64,000 nt of DNA from an uncultured Lachnospiraceae bacterium (GCA_902476265.1 CABSCP010000008.1:1-64000); one strand, 5' to 3'. Counted from the first letter of the stretch, positions 1 through 9,325 are shown. Notes: a model not told the origin generated them from the letters alone. Translations and numbers: made by a program.

Positions 1-679
1 GGCTGTCGCTGACGACGGTGGGCGGTCTGGGCTTTCTGCAATCTATGGTGGCCCCGGCGCTGGCCCGCAGCCCCTTTTCCAACAGTTCCATCAGCGCGGA
101 AAGTTTTCCTTCTTCCCATACCCCGTTCATCAAAAGCAGCAGCATGAAGGCCGGTAACAACGGAAGGCAGAGACGGAGCAGAAAGGTTTCCACCAAAAAT
201 ATGAGCACCAGCGCCAGTTCATAGTACCCTGCCGCCGTCACGCTCCCTGCCGCCGGCCCCAGGGAAAGGCACAGCGCCGGCAATACCAGCCGGGAAAACT
301 GTGTCATGGCCGCAAGTGTTTCCTTTGCCGTCTGATAGGCCGCGGAAAAAATTTTAATCAGCACTGCCAACAGCAGCAGGTAAAAAATATAATGTGCGAT
401 TTCGGCGATCTGATGGTTTTCAAAGCTTGTCATAAAGCTGGATATGAGCACGGAAAGCATTCCCAGAATCAGGATAGAGGCCAAAAGACCTCTCATTCCC
501 GCCGCTTCCCGAAAGAGGCTGCCCGCCACTGCCTGCCACAAAAGACTTCCCGTTTCTTTCCAGTTTCCCGCCATAATCTGCTCCAGCACCACAGGCAGAT
601 TCCAGGAAAAATCCGGGAAAAACCCGTCCAGCTCCGCCATCATCTCCGCCAGATCCAGCTGCTCCAGATAGTGTTCCAT
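1..679 (-). CDS. spoIIIAE: Stage III sporulation protein AE (partial, runs off left edge)
   Basis: This is a multi-pass membrane protein of the SpoIIIA-SpoIIQ channel complex that links mother cell and forespore. The frame opens with MEHYLEQLDLAEMM at 679 and is open to the window edge (226 codons). It starts 6 bp after spoIIID-family gene spoIIIAD ends, in the conserved AA-AB-AC-AD-AE order. Long hydrophobic stretches such as YIFYLLLLAVLIKIF and LALVLIFLVETFLLRLCLPLL fit the family. Beyond LLEKGLR (about position 65) the frame stops looking like SpoIIIAE, and the expected next segment appears instead on the plus strand at 3-60, so the extreme left end may be a fold-back assembly error. Assignment rests on gene order and hydropathy; the odd edge lowers confidence only for the first 65 bases. 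Confidence 0.85.
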   Translation of the reverse strand, partial: MEHYLEQLDLAEMMAELDGFFPDFSWNLPVVLEQIMAGNWKETGSLLWQAVAGSLFREAAGMRGLLASILILGMLSVLISSFMTSFENHQIAEIAHYIFYLLLLAVLIKIFSAAYQTAKETLAAMTQFSRLVLPALCLSLGPAAGSVTAAGYYELALVLIFLVETFLLRLCLPLLPAFMLLLLMNGVWEEGKLSALMELLEKGLRASAGATIDCRKPRPPTVVSDS

Positions 680-685
680 TTCCCT

Positions 686-1072
686 TCACTCCACAAATCC
701 GGCAATGGTTTCAATCAGGGATAAAAAAACCGGCATTCCCGCAAACAGGATGGCGATTTTTCCAAACAGTTCAATCTGTGCCGCCACCGCCGAAAAGCCG
801 CTGTCCCTGCAGATCCCCGCCACAAATTCACAAAGCCAGGTAATTCCCACCACCTTAAACAGCAGGGTAAAATACCGGCCACCCGAGGAAAGATGCCGCC
901 AAAGCTGGGCCATTTGCTGTTCCACCTGTCCCATATAAGCGGAGGTGCAGGAAAAAATCAGCAGACAGATCACTGCCCCGATATATATGCTATATTCCTG
1001 TTTCCCGCTTTTAAACTGGATCCCCAAAAGCACGCCCAAAAGCGCAATTGCCCCTATTTTTACAAACTCCAA
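686..1072 (-). CDS. spoIIIAD: Stage III sporulation protein AD
   Basis: This 128-residue integral membrane protein is a member of the SpoIIIA channel assembly made in the mother cell. The N-terminus MEFVKIGAIALLGVLLGIQ and a second hydrophobic block YSIYIGAVICLLIFSCTSAY are characteristic of the family, and the length matches the usual 126-133 residues. It sits 15 bp after spoIIIAC and 6 bp before spoIIIAE in one transcription unit. Known operons of this type are transcribed by the mother-cell sigma factor SigE; no promoter is visible directly upstream of this gene. Confidence 0.95.
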   Translation of the reverse strand: MEFVKIGAIALLGVLLGIQFKSGKQEYSIYIGAVICLLIFSCTSAYMGQVEQQMAQLWRHLSSGGRYFTLLFKVVGITWLCEFVAGICRDSGFSAVAAQIELFGKIAILFAGMPVFLSLIETIAGFVE

Positions 1073-1087
1073 CCCTTTCCCCTTCCT

Positions 1088-1282
1088 TTAAAGCGAAAAC
1101 AGCGTCTGTATGGTCTGAAACAGATCATAAATATAAGGTACGATCCAGCTCAAAACCAGAATGAGCGCGGCCAGCGAAAGTAAAAAGGCATGTTCTTCCC
1201 TTCCGCTGTGCTTCAAAACCTGGCTCAGAATTGTCACCAGTATCCCTACCGCCGCTATTTTAAAAATCAGCCCGACTTCCAT
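1088..1282 (-). CDS. spoIIIAC: Stage III sporulation protein AC
   Basis: This small membrane protein of about 64 residues has two hydrophobic helices (IFKIAAVGILVTILSQVL and AFLLSLAALILVLSWIV) and belongs to the SpoIIIA complex. The reading frame stays open further upstream to 1309, but the start at 1282 (MEVGLIFKIAAVG) gives the family's usual N-terminus and length. The gene lies 15 bp before spoIIIAD and about 63 bp after spoIIIAB. Its identity is secured by size, sequence character and position in the operon. Confidence 0.93.
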   Translation of the reverse strand: MEVGLIFKIAAVGILVTILSQVLKHSGREEHAFLLSLAALILVLSWIVPYIYDLFQTIQTLFSL

Positions 1283-1345
1283 TCCCCTTCCCGTACCTTT
1301 CCGTTTCATATTGCCGGATCCCGGCCTGCAGGCAGCATCCTTTCC

Positions 1346-1879
1346 TCAAATCAGCAGGATGGCTGCAAAAGCGCCCAGGGCGAGACTGGCCGCTATCGTG
1401 ATCCGGTTCTCTTCCGCCGCTCTTTCGGCGGTTTTGAACGCCGCCTCCTGCATCCCTGCGGCAAAATCCAGGACCGCCGCCTGCTGGCGCTGTCCGTCCT
1501 GGTAGCACAGCGCCAGCGGAAAAGCCAGCGCCTGTTCCTTTTGCGCGGCTTTTAACCCGGTCTGTTTCAGATAATCGCCCATTTCTTCCTGCCAGACCAG
1601 AGTGATATCCTGCCCGCTGCCGTCTGCCAGCCGGTTCCCGATTTTTTCCAGCGTTTCTCCCAGTCGTTCCTGCTCCTGCATTTTCAGCTTTTCCCCGACT
1701 TCGGTGAACACCTCCGGCAGAGAAATGCGGCTGTAGGCGATTTCTCCGGCGGTCAGTTCAAAGGCCCGTCCCAACAGCGCCAGCTGCATCGCGCGCTTTT
1801 TTCTCTCAGCGCAGATGCAGGCGCCCGCCCCGGCGCTGCCAATGATCGTCAGCACAGCGCCGATCCAGGTGAGCATCAT
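1346..1879 (-). CDS. spoIIIAB: Stage III sporulation protein AB
   Basis: This is a 177-residue protein with an N-terminal membrane helix (MMLTWIGAVLTIIGSAGAGACICAE), a soluble helical middle and a C-terminal hydrophobic tail (AASLALGAFAAILLI). That layout is the SpoIIIAB family pattern, which resembles GspF-type proteins of type II secretion systems. The start ATG overlaps the stop codon of spoIIIAA by 4 bp, which implies translational coupling. It acts in the mother-cell membrane with SpoIIIAA. Confidence 0.93.
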   Translation of the reverse strand: MMLTWIGAVLTIIGSAGAGACICAERKKRAMQLALLGRAFELTAGEIAYSRISLPEVFTEVGEKLKMQEQERLGETLEKIGNRLADGSGQDITLVWQEEMGDYLKQTGLKAAQKEQALAFPLALCYQDGQRQQAAVLDFAAGMQEAAFKTAERAAEENRITIAASLALGAFAAILLI

Positions 1880-2832
1880 AACGTTTCCGCCAGAAGCGCC
1901 CCCTCCCGGTCCCGGATCTGTTCCACAATAAACCGCTCCTTTTTCTTTCCTAAAACCACATATCTTCCGAACACTTTCCCTTCTATGAGGGGTGACAGAA
2001 ACAGCTTTTTACAGGCTTCCTCATAGGAACTGCCGTGGATGGTGGTCACCACGCTGCAGCCGCACTTTATCACCTGCTCCAGCGCATGAATATCCGCCCT
2101 CCCCCCCAGTTCGTCCACCGCAACCACCCTGGGCGCCATGGACCGTAACAGCATCATCATCCCCTCTTCTTTCGGGCAGCCGTCCAAAATGTCCGTCCGC
2201 ATTCCCAGTTGGTTTCTGGGAATCCCCTGAAAGCATCCTCCGATCTCCGAGCGCTCATCCACCACGCCCACCGTCTGCCCTTCCGCCACATCATTTCCGT
2301 CGGATACCAGACGGATGATGTCCCTAAGAAGGGTGGTTTTCCCGCATCCCGGCGGGGATATGATCAGAATATTGTGAAGCTGCCCTCCTTCGTAGAGCAG
2401 AGGCAAAAGCTTCTTCGCTGCCCCTACCGCTTCATGGGCGATTCTGATGTTTAAACTGGATATGTAACGGACATTGCGGATGGTGCCGTCCGGATTTACG
2501 ATCACTTCTCCGGCAATCCCCACCCGGAAACCGCCGTCTGCGCTCACATAACCCTTGCTCATTTCTTCTTCATAGGCATATAGCGAATACCGGCAGATAT
2601 GTTTGAGAATCTGCCCCAGTTCTTCTTTCGACAAAGTCCGCGCTTTTTGGATATCCTGTGTCAGCTTTCCCGATTCCTCGGGATACCATTCCTCTCCCTG
2701 AATGGTTAAAATGACCGGGCGCTGCGCCCGCAGCCTGATCTCCGTGAGCTTTTCCCCCATCTGGGCCGTATTTTTCCATTTAAACCGCAGATGCTCCGGG
2801 AACAACCGTATTACCTCATCCTGCAGCTGCAT
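1876..2832 (-). CDS. spoIIIAA: Stage III sporulation protein AA, secretion-type ATPase
   Basis: This is a 318-residue ATPase that is thought to power the SpoIIIA-SpoIIQ channel. The Walker A motif ISPPGCGKTT lies near residues 158-167, an acidic Walker B stretch VVAVDELGG near 236-244, and a switch-like TTIHG follows. The sequence MQLQDEVIRLFPEHLR and the length match the family. An AGGGGG ribosome site stands 7-8 nt before ATG 2832. The gene starts 12 bp after the stop of the calcium ATPase with no terminator between, so readthrough from that gene is likely. It is the first gene of the sporulation operon. Confidence 0.95.
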   Translation of the reverse strand: MQLQDEVIRLFPEHLRFKWKNTAQMGEKLTEIRLRAQRPVILTIQGEEWYPEESGKLTQDIQKARTLSKEELGQILKHICRYSLYAYEEEMSKGYVSADGGFRVGIAGEVIVNPDGTIRNVRYISSLNIRIAHEAVGAAKKLLPLLYEGGQLHNILIISPPGCGKTTLLRDIIRLVSDGNDVAEGQTVGVVDERSEIGGCFQGIPRNQLGMRTDILDGCPKEEGMMMLLRSMAPRVVAVDELGGRADIHALEQVIKCGCSVVTTIHGSSYEEACKKLFLSPLIEGKVFGRYVVLGKKKERFIVEQIRDREGALLAETL

Positions 2833-2844
2833 GCAAAATTCCCC

Positions 2845-5601
2845 CTATCCACAAATCTTCCCATTTTCCTGTTGTCCTGATAATTCAGTATATTGCTTTG
2901 TCCACCCGGATATTCCATCAAGTTTGTCTGCTTTTTCGCGGGGCGCTTTAAAATCCCCTGAAAAGATGACCAGAAGCTCATGGGCCAAAAGCGGAAATGC
3001 CGCCAGCCCGGACAAATACAGCCATTCCGCTCCGGAGAGCCGGGCTGTGGAAAAAGCCTTCACCAAAAACGGCACCTCCGTCACCGCAAACTGCAGTGCA
3101 AACCCCAGCATACAGGCCAGGATCATCAGTTTATTTTCCAGATGATCCATGAACAGTACGGACTTGTGAATATCCCGCATCCCCACCGCGTGGAACAGCT
3201 GGGACATGCCCAGCACGGTAAAGGCATAGGTCTGGGAGCGCAGCAGCAGATTTTTATCCGCAAACAACGCTGCCACCCGTCCCAGGGTAAAAGGGATTCC
3301 CCGCTCATGAAGCAGCTGCCAGGGCAGGGTGAAAAAGGCGGTGAGGCTGATCAGGGCGATGAGCGCTCCGAAAAAAGCGGTCCGCGACAGTCCTCCCCGG
3401 GCAAACAGACTCTCTTCCGCTTTTCTGGGTGGCTGCTTCATGAGGCTTTCCCCGTCATTTTTATCCACCCCCAAAGCCAGCGCCGGCAGAGAATCGGTGA
3501 TCAGATTGATCCACAGGATATGGCTGGATTTTAAAGGGGACGCCAGCCCGAAAAGCACCGCTGTAAACATGGTCATGATCTCTCCCAGGTTGGAGGAAAG
3601 CAGGAAAATCACGGACTTTTTAATATTTTCATACACGCCCCGCCCCTCTTCGATGGCCTTTTCGATGGTGGCGAAATTGTCATCCGTCAAAATCATGTCG
3701 GAGGCCTGACGGGCCACGTCCGTGCCGTTTTTTCCCATGGCGACCCCCACGTCCGCCGCTTTCAGGGAAGGGGCGTCATTGACGCCGTCCCCGGTCATGG
3801 CCACTATATTGCCTTTGTTCTGGAACGCTTTTACGATCTGTACTTTATTGGCCGGAGAAACCCTGGCAAAAACCCGGGCCTGTTCCAGTTTTTCCGAAAG
3901 CCGGTCTTCCGACAGCCCCGACAGTTCCTCTCCCGTCATGCACTGGCTCAAATGACTGACAATGCCCAGCTGTCTGCCGATGGCAAAGGCCGTTTCCACA
4001 TGATCTCCGGTGACCATGACGGTGGAGACCCCGGCCCGCCGGAAGGTTTCCACCGCTCCGGCCGCTTCGGGCCTGATGGGATCTTCCATGCCTGCCATCC
4101 CCAAAAAAGTCAGATTCTTTTCCTCCGGGCCGCTGCCCCCTTTTCTGCAGGCCACCGCCAGCGTCCGCAGCGCACAGGAGGACATTTCAGACAGCGCTTC
4201 CCGGATCTGCCTGCGGTGTCCGGCTGTCATGGGTACCGTTTTCCCATACAGAAAAATGCTGTTACACCGCTCCAAAATCCGATCCGGCGCGCCTTTCGTA
4301 TAGGTGATCCCTCCCTGAGCGGTCTGATGGAAGGTGGACATCATTTTGCGGTCCGAATCAAAGGCGAGTTCTTTCTTCCGTGGCATATCCCGTTCCATTT
4401 TTTCCCGGAAAAATCCATACCGGGCCGCCAGATCCAAAAGCGCCAGTTCCGTGGGATCACCGATTCTTTCTTCCCCGATCAGGCCGTCATTGCACAGCAC
4501 CATGCCCCCCAGAAAATCCCGGCAGTCATCGGCCTTTAGCCCCCCTGCCTCCTGAAGTTGCTGATTGACAAAGCATTTCTGAACGGTCATCCGATTACAG
4601 GTTAAGGTGCCCGTCTTATCCGAGCAGACAACGCTCACCGCTCCCAGGGTTTCCACGGAAGGGAGTCTTCTGATGATGGTGTTGACCTTCACCATCCGGG
4701 TTACGCTCAGGGCAAGACACAGGGTCACCACTGCCGGAAGCCCCTCCGGAACGGCCGCCACAGCCAGAGAAATCGCGGTCAGCAGCATGTCGAACACATC
4801 CCTTTTCTGCACGATGGCGATCAAAAACAGGGCGGCGCAGATCCCCAGTGACAAAAGGCTCAGCACCTTTCCCAGCTCTCCCAGCCTTTTCTGCAGCGGG
4901 GTCAGTTCTTCTTTATTTTCACTCATCATGGCGGCGATCCTGCCAATCTCCGTCTCCATCCCTGTGGCGGTGACGATCCCCTTCCCTCTGCCCCCTGTGA
5001 TGATGGTGGACATATATGCCATATTGTGCCTGTCCCCCAGGGGAATCTCTTTTTTGCCCTTTGTGTCACATACGAGAATCTCCTTGGAAACCGGCACAGC
5101 TTCTCCGGTGAGGGTGGACTCTTCCGCCTGCAGATTTTCTGCTTCCACCAGACGGAGGTCTGCGGGCACCTGGCACCCGGCTTCCAGACAGACCAGATCT
5201 CCTGTCACCAGGCGGTCTGCCAGAAGTTCCGTCTCCCTGCCGTCCCGGATCACCCTGGCGTGGGGTCTGGTCAATTGCTTCAGGGAGTCCAGGGCTTTCT
5301 GCGCTTTTCCCTCCTGTACCATGCCTACAAAGGCATTCAAAATGACCACCGAAATGATGATGACTGCGTCGCTGACCTCATGAAGCAGAAAAGAAATGGC
5401 AGCCGCCGCCATCAGCACATAAATCAGCGGATCATTGAGCTGCTCTGCAAAAACCTGCGCCGCTGATTTTTTTTTCGTCTCCTTCAGTTCATTGGGACCG
5501 TTCACACGGAGCCTTCTTTCGGCTTCCTCCCGGGAAATTCCCCGCTGTACATCACTTTTTAACATGATACAGGTTTCTTTTACCGTTTTTTGTTCAAACA
5601 T
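2845..5601 (-). CDS. Calcium-transporting P-type ATPase (type IIA)
   Basis: This 918-residue cation pump would use ATP to move Ca2+ across the cytoplasmic membrane. The phosphorylated aspartate is D328 in SDKTGTLT. The actuator TGE is at 165-167, the helix-4 ion site PEGLP at 285-289, the nucleotide-binding KGAPD at 436-440 and the hinge TGDGVNDAP at 603-611. An N-terminal cation-ATPase domain and about ten membrane helices complete the fold. These are the features of SERCA/PMCA-like bacterial pumps. The AAGGAG site lies 7 nt before the start. Its stop is 12 bp from spoIIIAA, which raises the possibility of co-expression with sporulation genes; a substrate other than calcium cannot be excluded. 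Confidence 0.9.
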   Translation of the reverse strand: MFEQKTVKETCIMLKSDVQRGISREEAERRLRVNGPNELKETKKKSAAQVFAEQLNDPLIYVLMAAAAISFLLHEVSDAVIIISVVILNAFVGMVQEGKAQKALDSLKQLTRPHARVIRDGRETELLADRLVTGDLVCLEAGCQVPADLRLVEAENLQAEESTLTGEAVPVSKEILVCDTKGKKEIPLGDRHNMAYMSTIITGGRGKGIVTATGMETEIGRIAAMMSENKEELTPLQKRLGELGKVLSLLSLGICAALFLIAIVQKRDVFDMLLTAISLAVAAVPEGLPAVVTLCLALSVTRMVKVNTIIRRLPSVETLGAVSVVCSDKTGTLTCNRMTVQKCFVNQQLQEAGGLKADDCRDFLGGMVLCNDGLIGEERIGDPTELALLDLAARYGFFREKMERDMPRKKELAFDSDRKMMSTFHQTAQGGITYTKGAPDRILERCNSIFLYGKTVPMTAGHRRQIREALSEMSSCALRTLAVACRKGGSGPEEKNLTFLGMAGMEDPIRPEAAGAVETFRRAGVSTVMVTGDHVETAFAIGRQLGIVSHLSQCMTGEELSGLSEDRLSEKLEQARVFARVSPANKVQIVKAFQNKGNIVAMTGDGVNDAPSLKAADVGVAMGKNGTDVARQASDMILTDDNFATIEKAIEEGRGVYENIKKSVIFLLSSNLGEIMTMFTAVLFGLASPLKSSHILWINLITDSLPALALGVDKNDGESLMKQPPRKAEESLFARGGLSRTAFFGALIALISLTAFFTLPWQLLHERGIPFTLGRVAALFADKNLLLRSQTYAFTVLGMSQLFHAVGMRDIHKSVLFMDHLENKLMILACMLGFALQFAVTEVPFLVKAFSTARLSGAEWLYLSGLAAFPLLAHELLVIFSGDFKAPREKADKLDGISGWTKQYTELSGQQENGKICG

Positions 5602-5711
5602 CCTCCCACTCCTTGTCCTGATAATCTCGCCTGCTTAAACCTATGCGAAAACAGGACAGGTTATTCCCCCTTGTGTGCCGCAGGGATAAAACCAGAAAAG
5701 TGTCGCATTAC

Positions 5712-5751
5712 AAAAAAGGAAGTGCCTTCCGCCTGCGCGGTGCCCTTCCTT
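5712..5751 (-). terminator. Rho-independent terminator after yesN-type regulator
   Basis: On the minus strand AAGGAAG (5751-5745) pairs with CTTCCTT (5722-5716) and is followed by a T run (5715-5712). It starts a few bases after the TGA stop of the response regulator. The remaining 5602-5710 stretch, before the ATPase start, shows no gene. Confidence 0.65.
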
Positions 5752-5757
5752 CTCCTG

Positions 5758-7290
5758 TCATTTTAAATTCCGCTCCCGGTATTCCGTGGGCGTCATTCCC
5801 GTATACTGTTTAAAAACCTTGCTGAAATATCGGGGATTGTCATATCCGGCTGTAGCGCAGATATCCCCCACCTTATCTTCCGTGGTATCCAAAAGCTCCA
5901 TCACTTTTTCCATCCGCACCCGGGTCAGATATTCCACAAAATTTTCCCCCGTTTTTTCTTTAAAAAGCCTGCTTAAATAATTGGGATGGAGAAAAAATTC
6001 TTCCGCCAGCATATTCAAGGACAGTTCTTCATTATAATGCCTGCGGATGAACAGCTGAATTTCCCGGATCACCCCTTTTCCCAGCTGCTGGTCGTCGGAC
6101 TCCTCCATCTTTTCCGCCAGCCAGTTAAAATATTCCCTGACGGAATCCTCCACGCCTTTGATATCACTGCATAAAAGAATTTTTTCCAGCGTATGATTCA
6201 GCCTTCCGTGCAGGTCCTTCTCCTTGAGTTTCAGCCCCTGCATCAGCCCCGCCAGTTCGATCAGACAACGGATGCAGACTGTCTGCGCCCGGGTGAAATC
6301 CATTTCGTCTTCCCCGGTCTTTTGAAGCGCCTCCTCCAGCTTTTCCATTGCTTCTCCCCTCTCTTCCGGATTGGCAAGTCCGCTGTAGAGGGAGGCAATG
6401 ATCTCTTCCACCTCCGGCTGCTTCTGGGAAAACAGGCTTTCGATGTTCCGGTACCAGATGATCCCCGCTTTTTGACTGGCCCGGTGATAACGAAGCGCCT
6501 GCTGCGCTTCCTGATATCCCTCCCGCAGTTCTGAAAGCCCCTGCTTAAACCGGCTCACCCCACAGGCCCAGCTGTCATGTACTTCCCCGCTCTGTTCCAG
6601 GAAATGGATGAAATCCTCCGCCTCTTCTTCCGCTTTAAAAGGCAGAATGGCAAAAAGGCCGAACACCTCATTATTCAAAATAAAGGCATCCGGTAAAACG
6701 GCTTCTATCATGCCTTTTAACACTTCTTTTCTGCCGGCGGTCTCCTCTTCGGACAGCTCCCGGTCCAAAAGGACTGCCGCAAGCCCACACCAGGACATAA
6801 GCGCCGGCAGGGCATACCGTGCCGGTTCCAGATCCCCGTATCCTCTGGCGGCGGATAACAGCAGGCCTTCGATCCTGCTGCTTCTCACTTTCCGGTCCCA
6901 CCGTTCTCTCTCAAAGTCTGCCTTCAGCCGATCCAGAAGTTCTTCCACCTCTTTTAAGTTCACCGGTTTGGTGAGATAATCCACCGCCCCCAGACGGAGC
7001 GCCTCCCTGGCGTAAGAAAACTCCGAAAAACCGCTCAGAATAACGGCCCTGGTTTCCGGATAATCCTTTTTCAGCGCCTCCAAAAGATCAATCCCCGTCT
7101 TTTTGGGCATCCTGATATCGATAAATGCCACATCCACAGGGGTGTGCTCCAAAAATTGCAGCGCTTCATCCACGCCATAAGCAGTCCCCGCCACATGAAA
7201 ACCATGGACCTCCCATTTAACAAACTGCGCCAGTCCCCGGCACACAATTTCCTCATCATCCACAATCAAAACTTCATATGCTTCCGTCAT
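5758..7290 (-). CDS. YesN-type response regulator, receiver plus AraC DNA-binding domain
   Basis: This 510-residue protein carries an N-terminal receiver domain with the acidic pair DDE at 11-13 and the phospho-acceptor D58 (FIDIRMPKKTG), a linker of about 270 residues, and a C-terminal AraC-type double helix-turn-helix (LSLNMLAEEFFLHPNYLSRLFKEKTG and VGDICATAGYDNPRYFSKVFK). That architecture is YesN. It overlaps the upstream kinase gene by 17 bp, so the two form a pair. By family precedent it would activate the neighbouring sugar transporter genes once phosphorylated. The specific sugar is not evident from the sequence. Confidence 0.92.
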   Translation of the reverse strand: MTEAYEVLIVDDEEIVCRGLAQFVKWEVHGFHVAGTAYGVDEALQFLEHTPVDVAFIDIRMPKKTGIDLLEALKKDYPETRAVILSGFSEFSYAREALRLGAVDYLTKPVNLKEVEELLDRLKADFERERWDRKVRSSRIEGLLLSAARGYGDLEPARYALPALMSWCGLAAVLLDRELSEEETAGRKEVLKGMIEAVLPDAFILNNEVFGLFAILPFKAEEEAEDFIHFLEQSGEVHDSWACGVSRFKQGLSELREGYQEAQQALRYHRASQKAGIIWYRNIESLFSQKQPEVEEIIASLYSGLANPEERGEAMEKLEEALQKTGEDEMDFTRAQTVCIRCLIELAGLMQGLKLKEKDLHGRLNHTLEKILLCSDIKGVEDSVREYFNWLAEKMEESDDQQLGKGVIREIQLFIRRHYNEELSLNMLAEEFFLHPNYLSRLFKEKTGENFVEYLTRVRMEKVMELLDTTEDKVGDICATAGYDNPRYFSKVFKQYTGMTPTEYRERNLK

Positions 7291-9211
7291 TGTTCTTTTT
7301 ACTGCTTCCTTCCATATTTTCCGACTGCGTCCGCACCGGCAGGGAAATTTCCACGCGGGTGCCGCCCTGTGCGCTGCTCTCGATCCGTATTCCGTATGCT
7401 TCCCCGTAAAACAGCCGGATCCGCTGATTTACATTCGCCAGTCCGATACTGCCTTCCGTGGTCCGGGATTCTTCCAGGGCCGCCCGCACCCCTTCCAATT
7501 CCTCTTGTCCCATCCCTTTTCCGTTATCCTCCACAGAAACCATCAGTTTTTCCCCCAGGCGCAGAACTTCTATCTGAATGTTAAAGCCCCTGCTTGCATC
7601 TTCAAAACCGTGAATCACCGCATTTTCCATGATCGGCTGCAGCATAAACTGCGGAATATAGCATTTCTCTTCCTCCGGACCGCAGAGGATCTTGAGACCG
7701 ATCTTATGGCTGTGGCGGAAATTGATGACCTCCAGATACGTGGAGGCGTGGGCAATCCCTTCCTTTAACGGAATGGTATTACCGCCTGCCCGCATTCCCA
7801 TCCTGCACAGCTGGCTGAATTTTTCAATCATCTGTGTGACCCGGCTTTCTCCGTTGGCCTCATACATGGCTTCCCACCGGATGATATCCAGCGTATTATA
7901 TAAAAAATGAGGATTGATCTGCATCAAAAGGGCGTTGAGCTGCGCATTTTTCCAGTTGAGGGAAACCTCCTGCCGACGGATTTCCGACAGATAAACCTGT
8001 TCGATCAGCTGGTCCGTCTTATCCGCCATCTCATTAAAGCGATCCCCCAGCACGGTGATTTCATCATTTCCGGAATTGGGATATCTGGCCGTCCACTTCC
8101 CGTCCCCGGCCTTTTCCATCACCTCAATCAACTGTTTGACCGGATCTGAAATGCTCACGGTTACATAATAGGAAATGACAAAACAGGCCACCACCGTGCC
8201 CAGCAATACCAGAATACATAAATTGCGGATCTGATAGGTCTTTGCGAACAACACCGCAATATCCGCGGCATGCACGGCAAACAGATCCGTACCCGGCACT
8301 TTTTCATAGGCAAGAAGCACCTTTTTCCCATCCATTTCCCTGCGTTCGATCCATCTTTGCTTCTGTTTCATTTCTTCCAGAAACGCTTTATCCCTGGGAA
8401 ATGCGGGGGCGTTTAAGTGGGGGGAAAAGCTCAGCAGGACCCCCTGGCTGCCAACCAGGTAAGTGTTGCCGTTGGGATAGTTTTCATAGCCTTCCATGGC
8501 CCCTGCAAAGGCATTCAGGTCAATGTTAAAAAACAGCACTCCCAGAAACTGTTTTTCAAAGGGCTCATATACGGCGATGCACAAAGTTACAATATTGCTG
8601 ATTCCATAAAGGCTCTGCTCATTTTTATAAAAAAATTCCGTCTGCTCCCCCGTGTCCAGCCATACGGGATAGCCCCGCTTTTCCTGAGGAAGCAGATAAA
8701 AATCCGACTGATAAAACTGTTCCATATCCCGGATCATGCCGCCCCGGTTAAATCCGTTCTGCTCCACCATCCGATACTGCCGGGTGGGTGAAACAAACTG
8801 GGTATTCACAATGAATCTCTTATTTTTTTTGATATTATACAGTTTATTTTCAATGAGGAACTTATTTTCCTCATACCGTTTGGCATCCTTGTATTCATCC
8901 AGAACCGCATTTTCTTTCAGAGCGGCAATCACCTGACTGTCATTATAAAAATCCAGCGCATCTTCCTCATATTCCTGCATGGAATCCTGCACTTTCAGCT
9001 TCACATTCTGGACCAGAAGGGAGACAGCGCTGTTGATGTTTTCGCTGATTTCAGCCGAATAGTTATAAAAGCTGAAAAAGGTCAGAAAAACTGCGGTCAA
9101 AAGCAAAAGCAGCATAAAAGAAACATTCAGCCTTTTAAAAATGCTCACCCGGCGCAGCGCTGCTTTGATCCGCCCGTCGTTTACCTTTTTCTTTCCCTGT
9201 AAAAAATCCAT
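7274..9211 (-). CDS. YesM-type sensor histidine kinase
   Basis: This 645-residue membrane kinase has a first membrane helix at about 30-50, an extracytoplasmic sensor region to about 328, a second helix at about 329-352, a HAMP segment, and a His_kinase domain with the phospho-acceptor H435 in QINPHFLYNTLDIIRWE. The ATPase domain follows with the N box QFMLQPIMENAVIHG and glycine box VEDNGKGMG. This is the standard plan for kinases that pair with YesN regulators. It lies downstream of the sugar-binding lipoprotein, separated from it by a terminator-like hairpin, and overlaps the regulator gene. The extracellular ligand is presumably a sugar or a ligand-loaded binding protein. Confidence 0.92.
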   Translation of the reverse strand: MDFLQGKKKVNDGRIKAALRRVSIFKRLNVSFMLLLLLTAVFLTFFSFYNYSAEISENINSAVSLLVQNVKLKVQDSMQEYEEDALDFYNDSQVIAALKENAVLDEYKDAKRYEENKFLIENKLYNIKKNKRFIVNTQFVSPTRQYRMVEQNGFNRGGMIRDMEQFYQSDFYLLPQEKRGYPVWLDTGEQTEFFYKNEQSLYGISNIVTLCIAVYEPFEKQFLGVLFFNIDLNAFAGAMEGYENYPNGNTYLVGSQGVLLSFSPHLNAPAFPRDKAFLEEMKQKQRWIERREMDGKKVLLAYEKVPGTDLFAVHAADIAVLFAKTYQIRNLCILVLLGTVVACFVISYYVTVSISDPVKQLIEVMEKAGDGKWTARYPNSGNDEITVLGDRFNEMADKTDQLIEQVYLSEIRRQEVSLNWKNAQLNALLMQINPHFLYNTLDIIRWEAMYEANGESRVTQMIEKFSQLCRMGMRAGGNTIPLKEGIAHASTYLEVINFRHSHKIGLKILCGPEEEKCYIPQFMLQPIMENAVIHGFEDASRGFNIQIEVLRLGEKLMVSVEDNGKGMGQEELEGVRAALEESRTTEGSIGLANVNQRIRLFYGEAYGIRIESSAQGGTRVEISLPVRTQSENMEGSSKKNNDGSI

Positions 9212-9273
9212 ATTCCCTCCGCCCTGTCCCGCTGTTTTTTTTAGTATAACACAGGCTGCTTTCCGGGGACAGC

Positions 9274-9303
9274 AAAAAGTGCAGAAGCGGTTTCTGCACT
9301 TTT
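9274..9303 (-). terminator. Hairpin with T run between binding protein and kinase
   Basis: On the minus strand AAAGTGCAGAA pairs with TTCTGCACTTT around a short loop, with extra T residues at the 3' side. It stands just downstream of the binding-protein gene and would let that gene be transcribed at a higher level than the kinase and regulator behind it. Confidence 0.7.
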
Positions 9304-9325
9304 CGCCTTTCTCTTTTATGGCTGT

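Noticed and set aside
420..689. 89-codon minus-strand frame at the left end
   Set aside because: It overlaps the spoIIIAE frame starting at 679 and is Gly-rich out-of-frame sequence.
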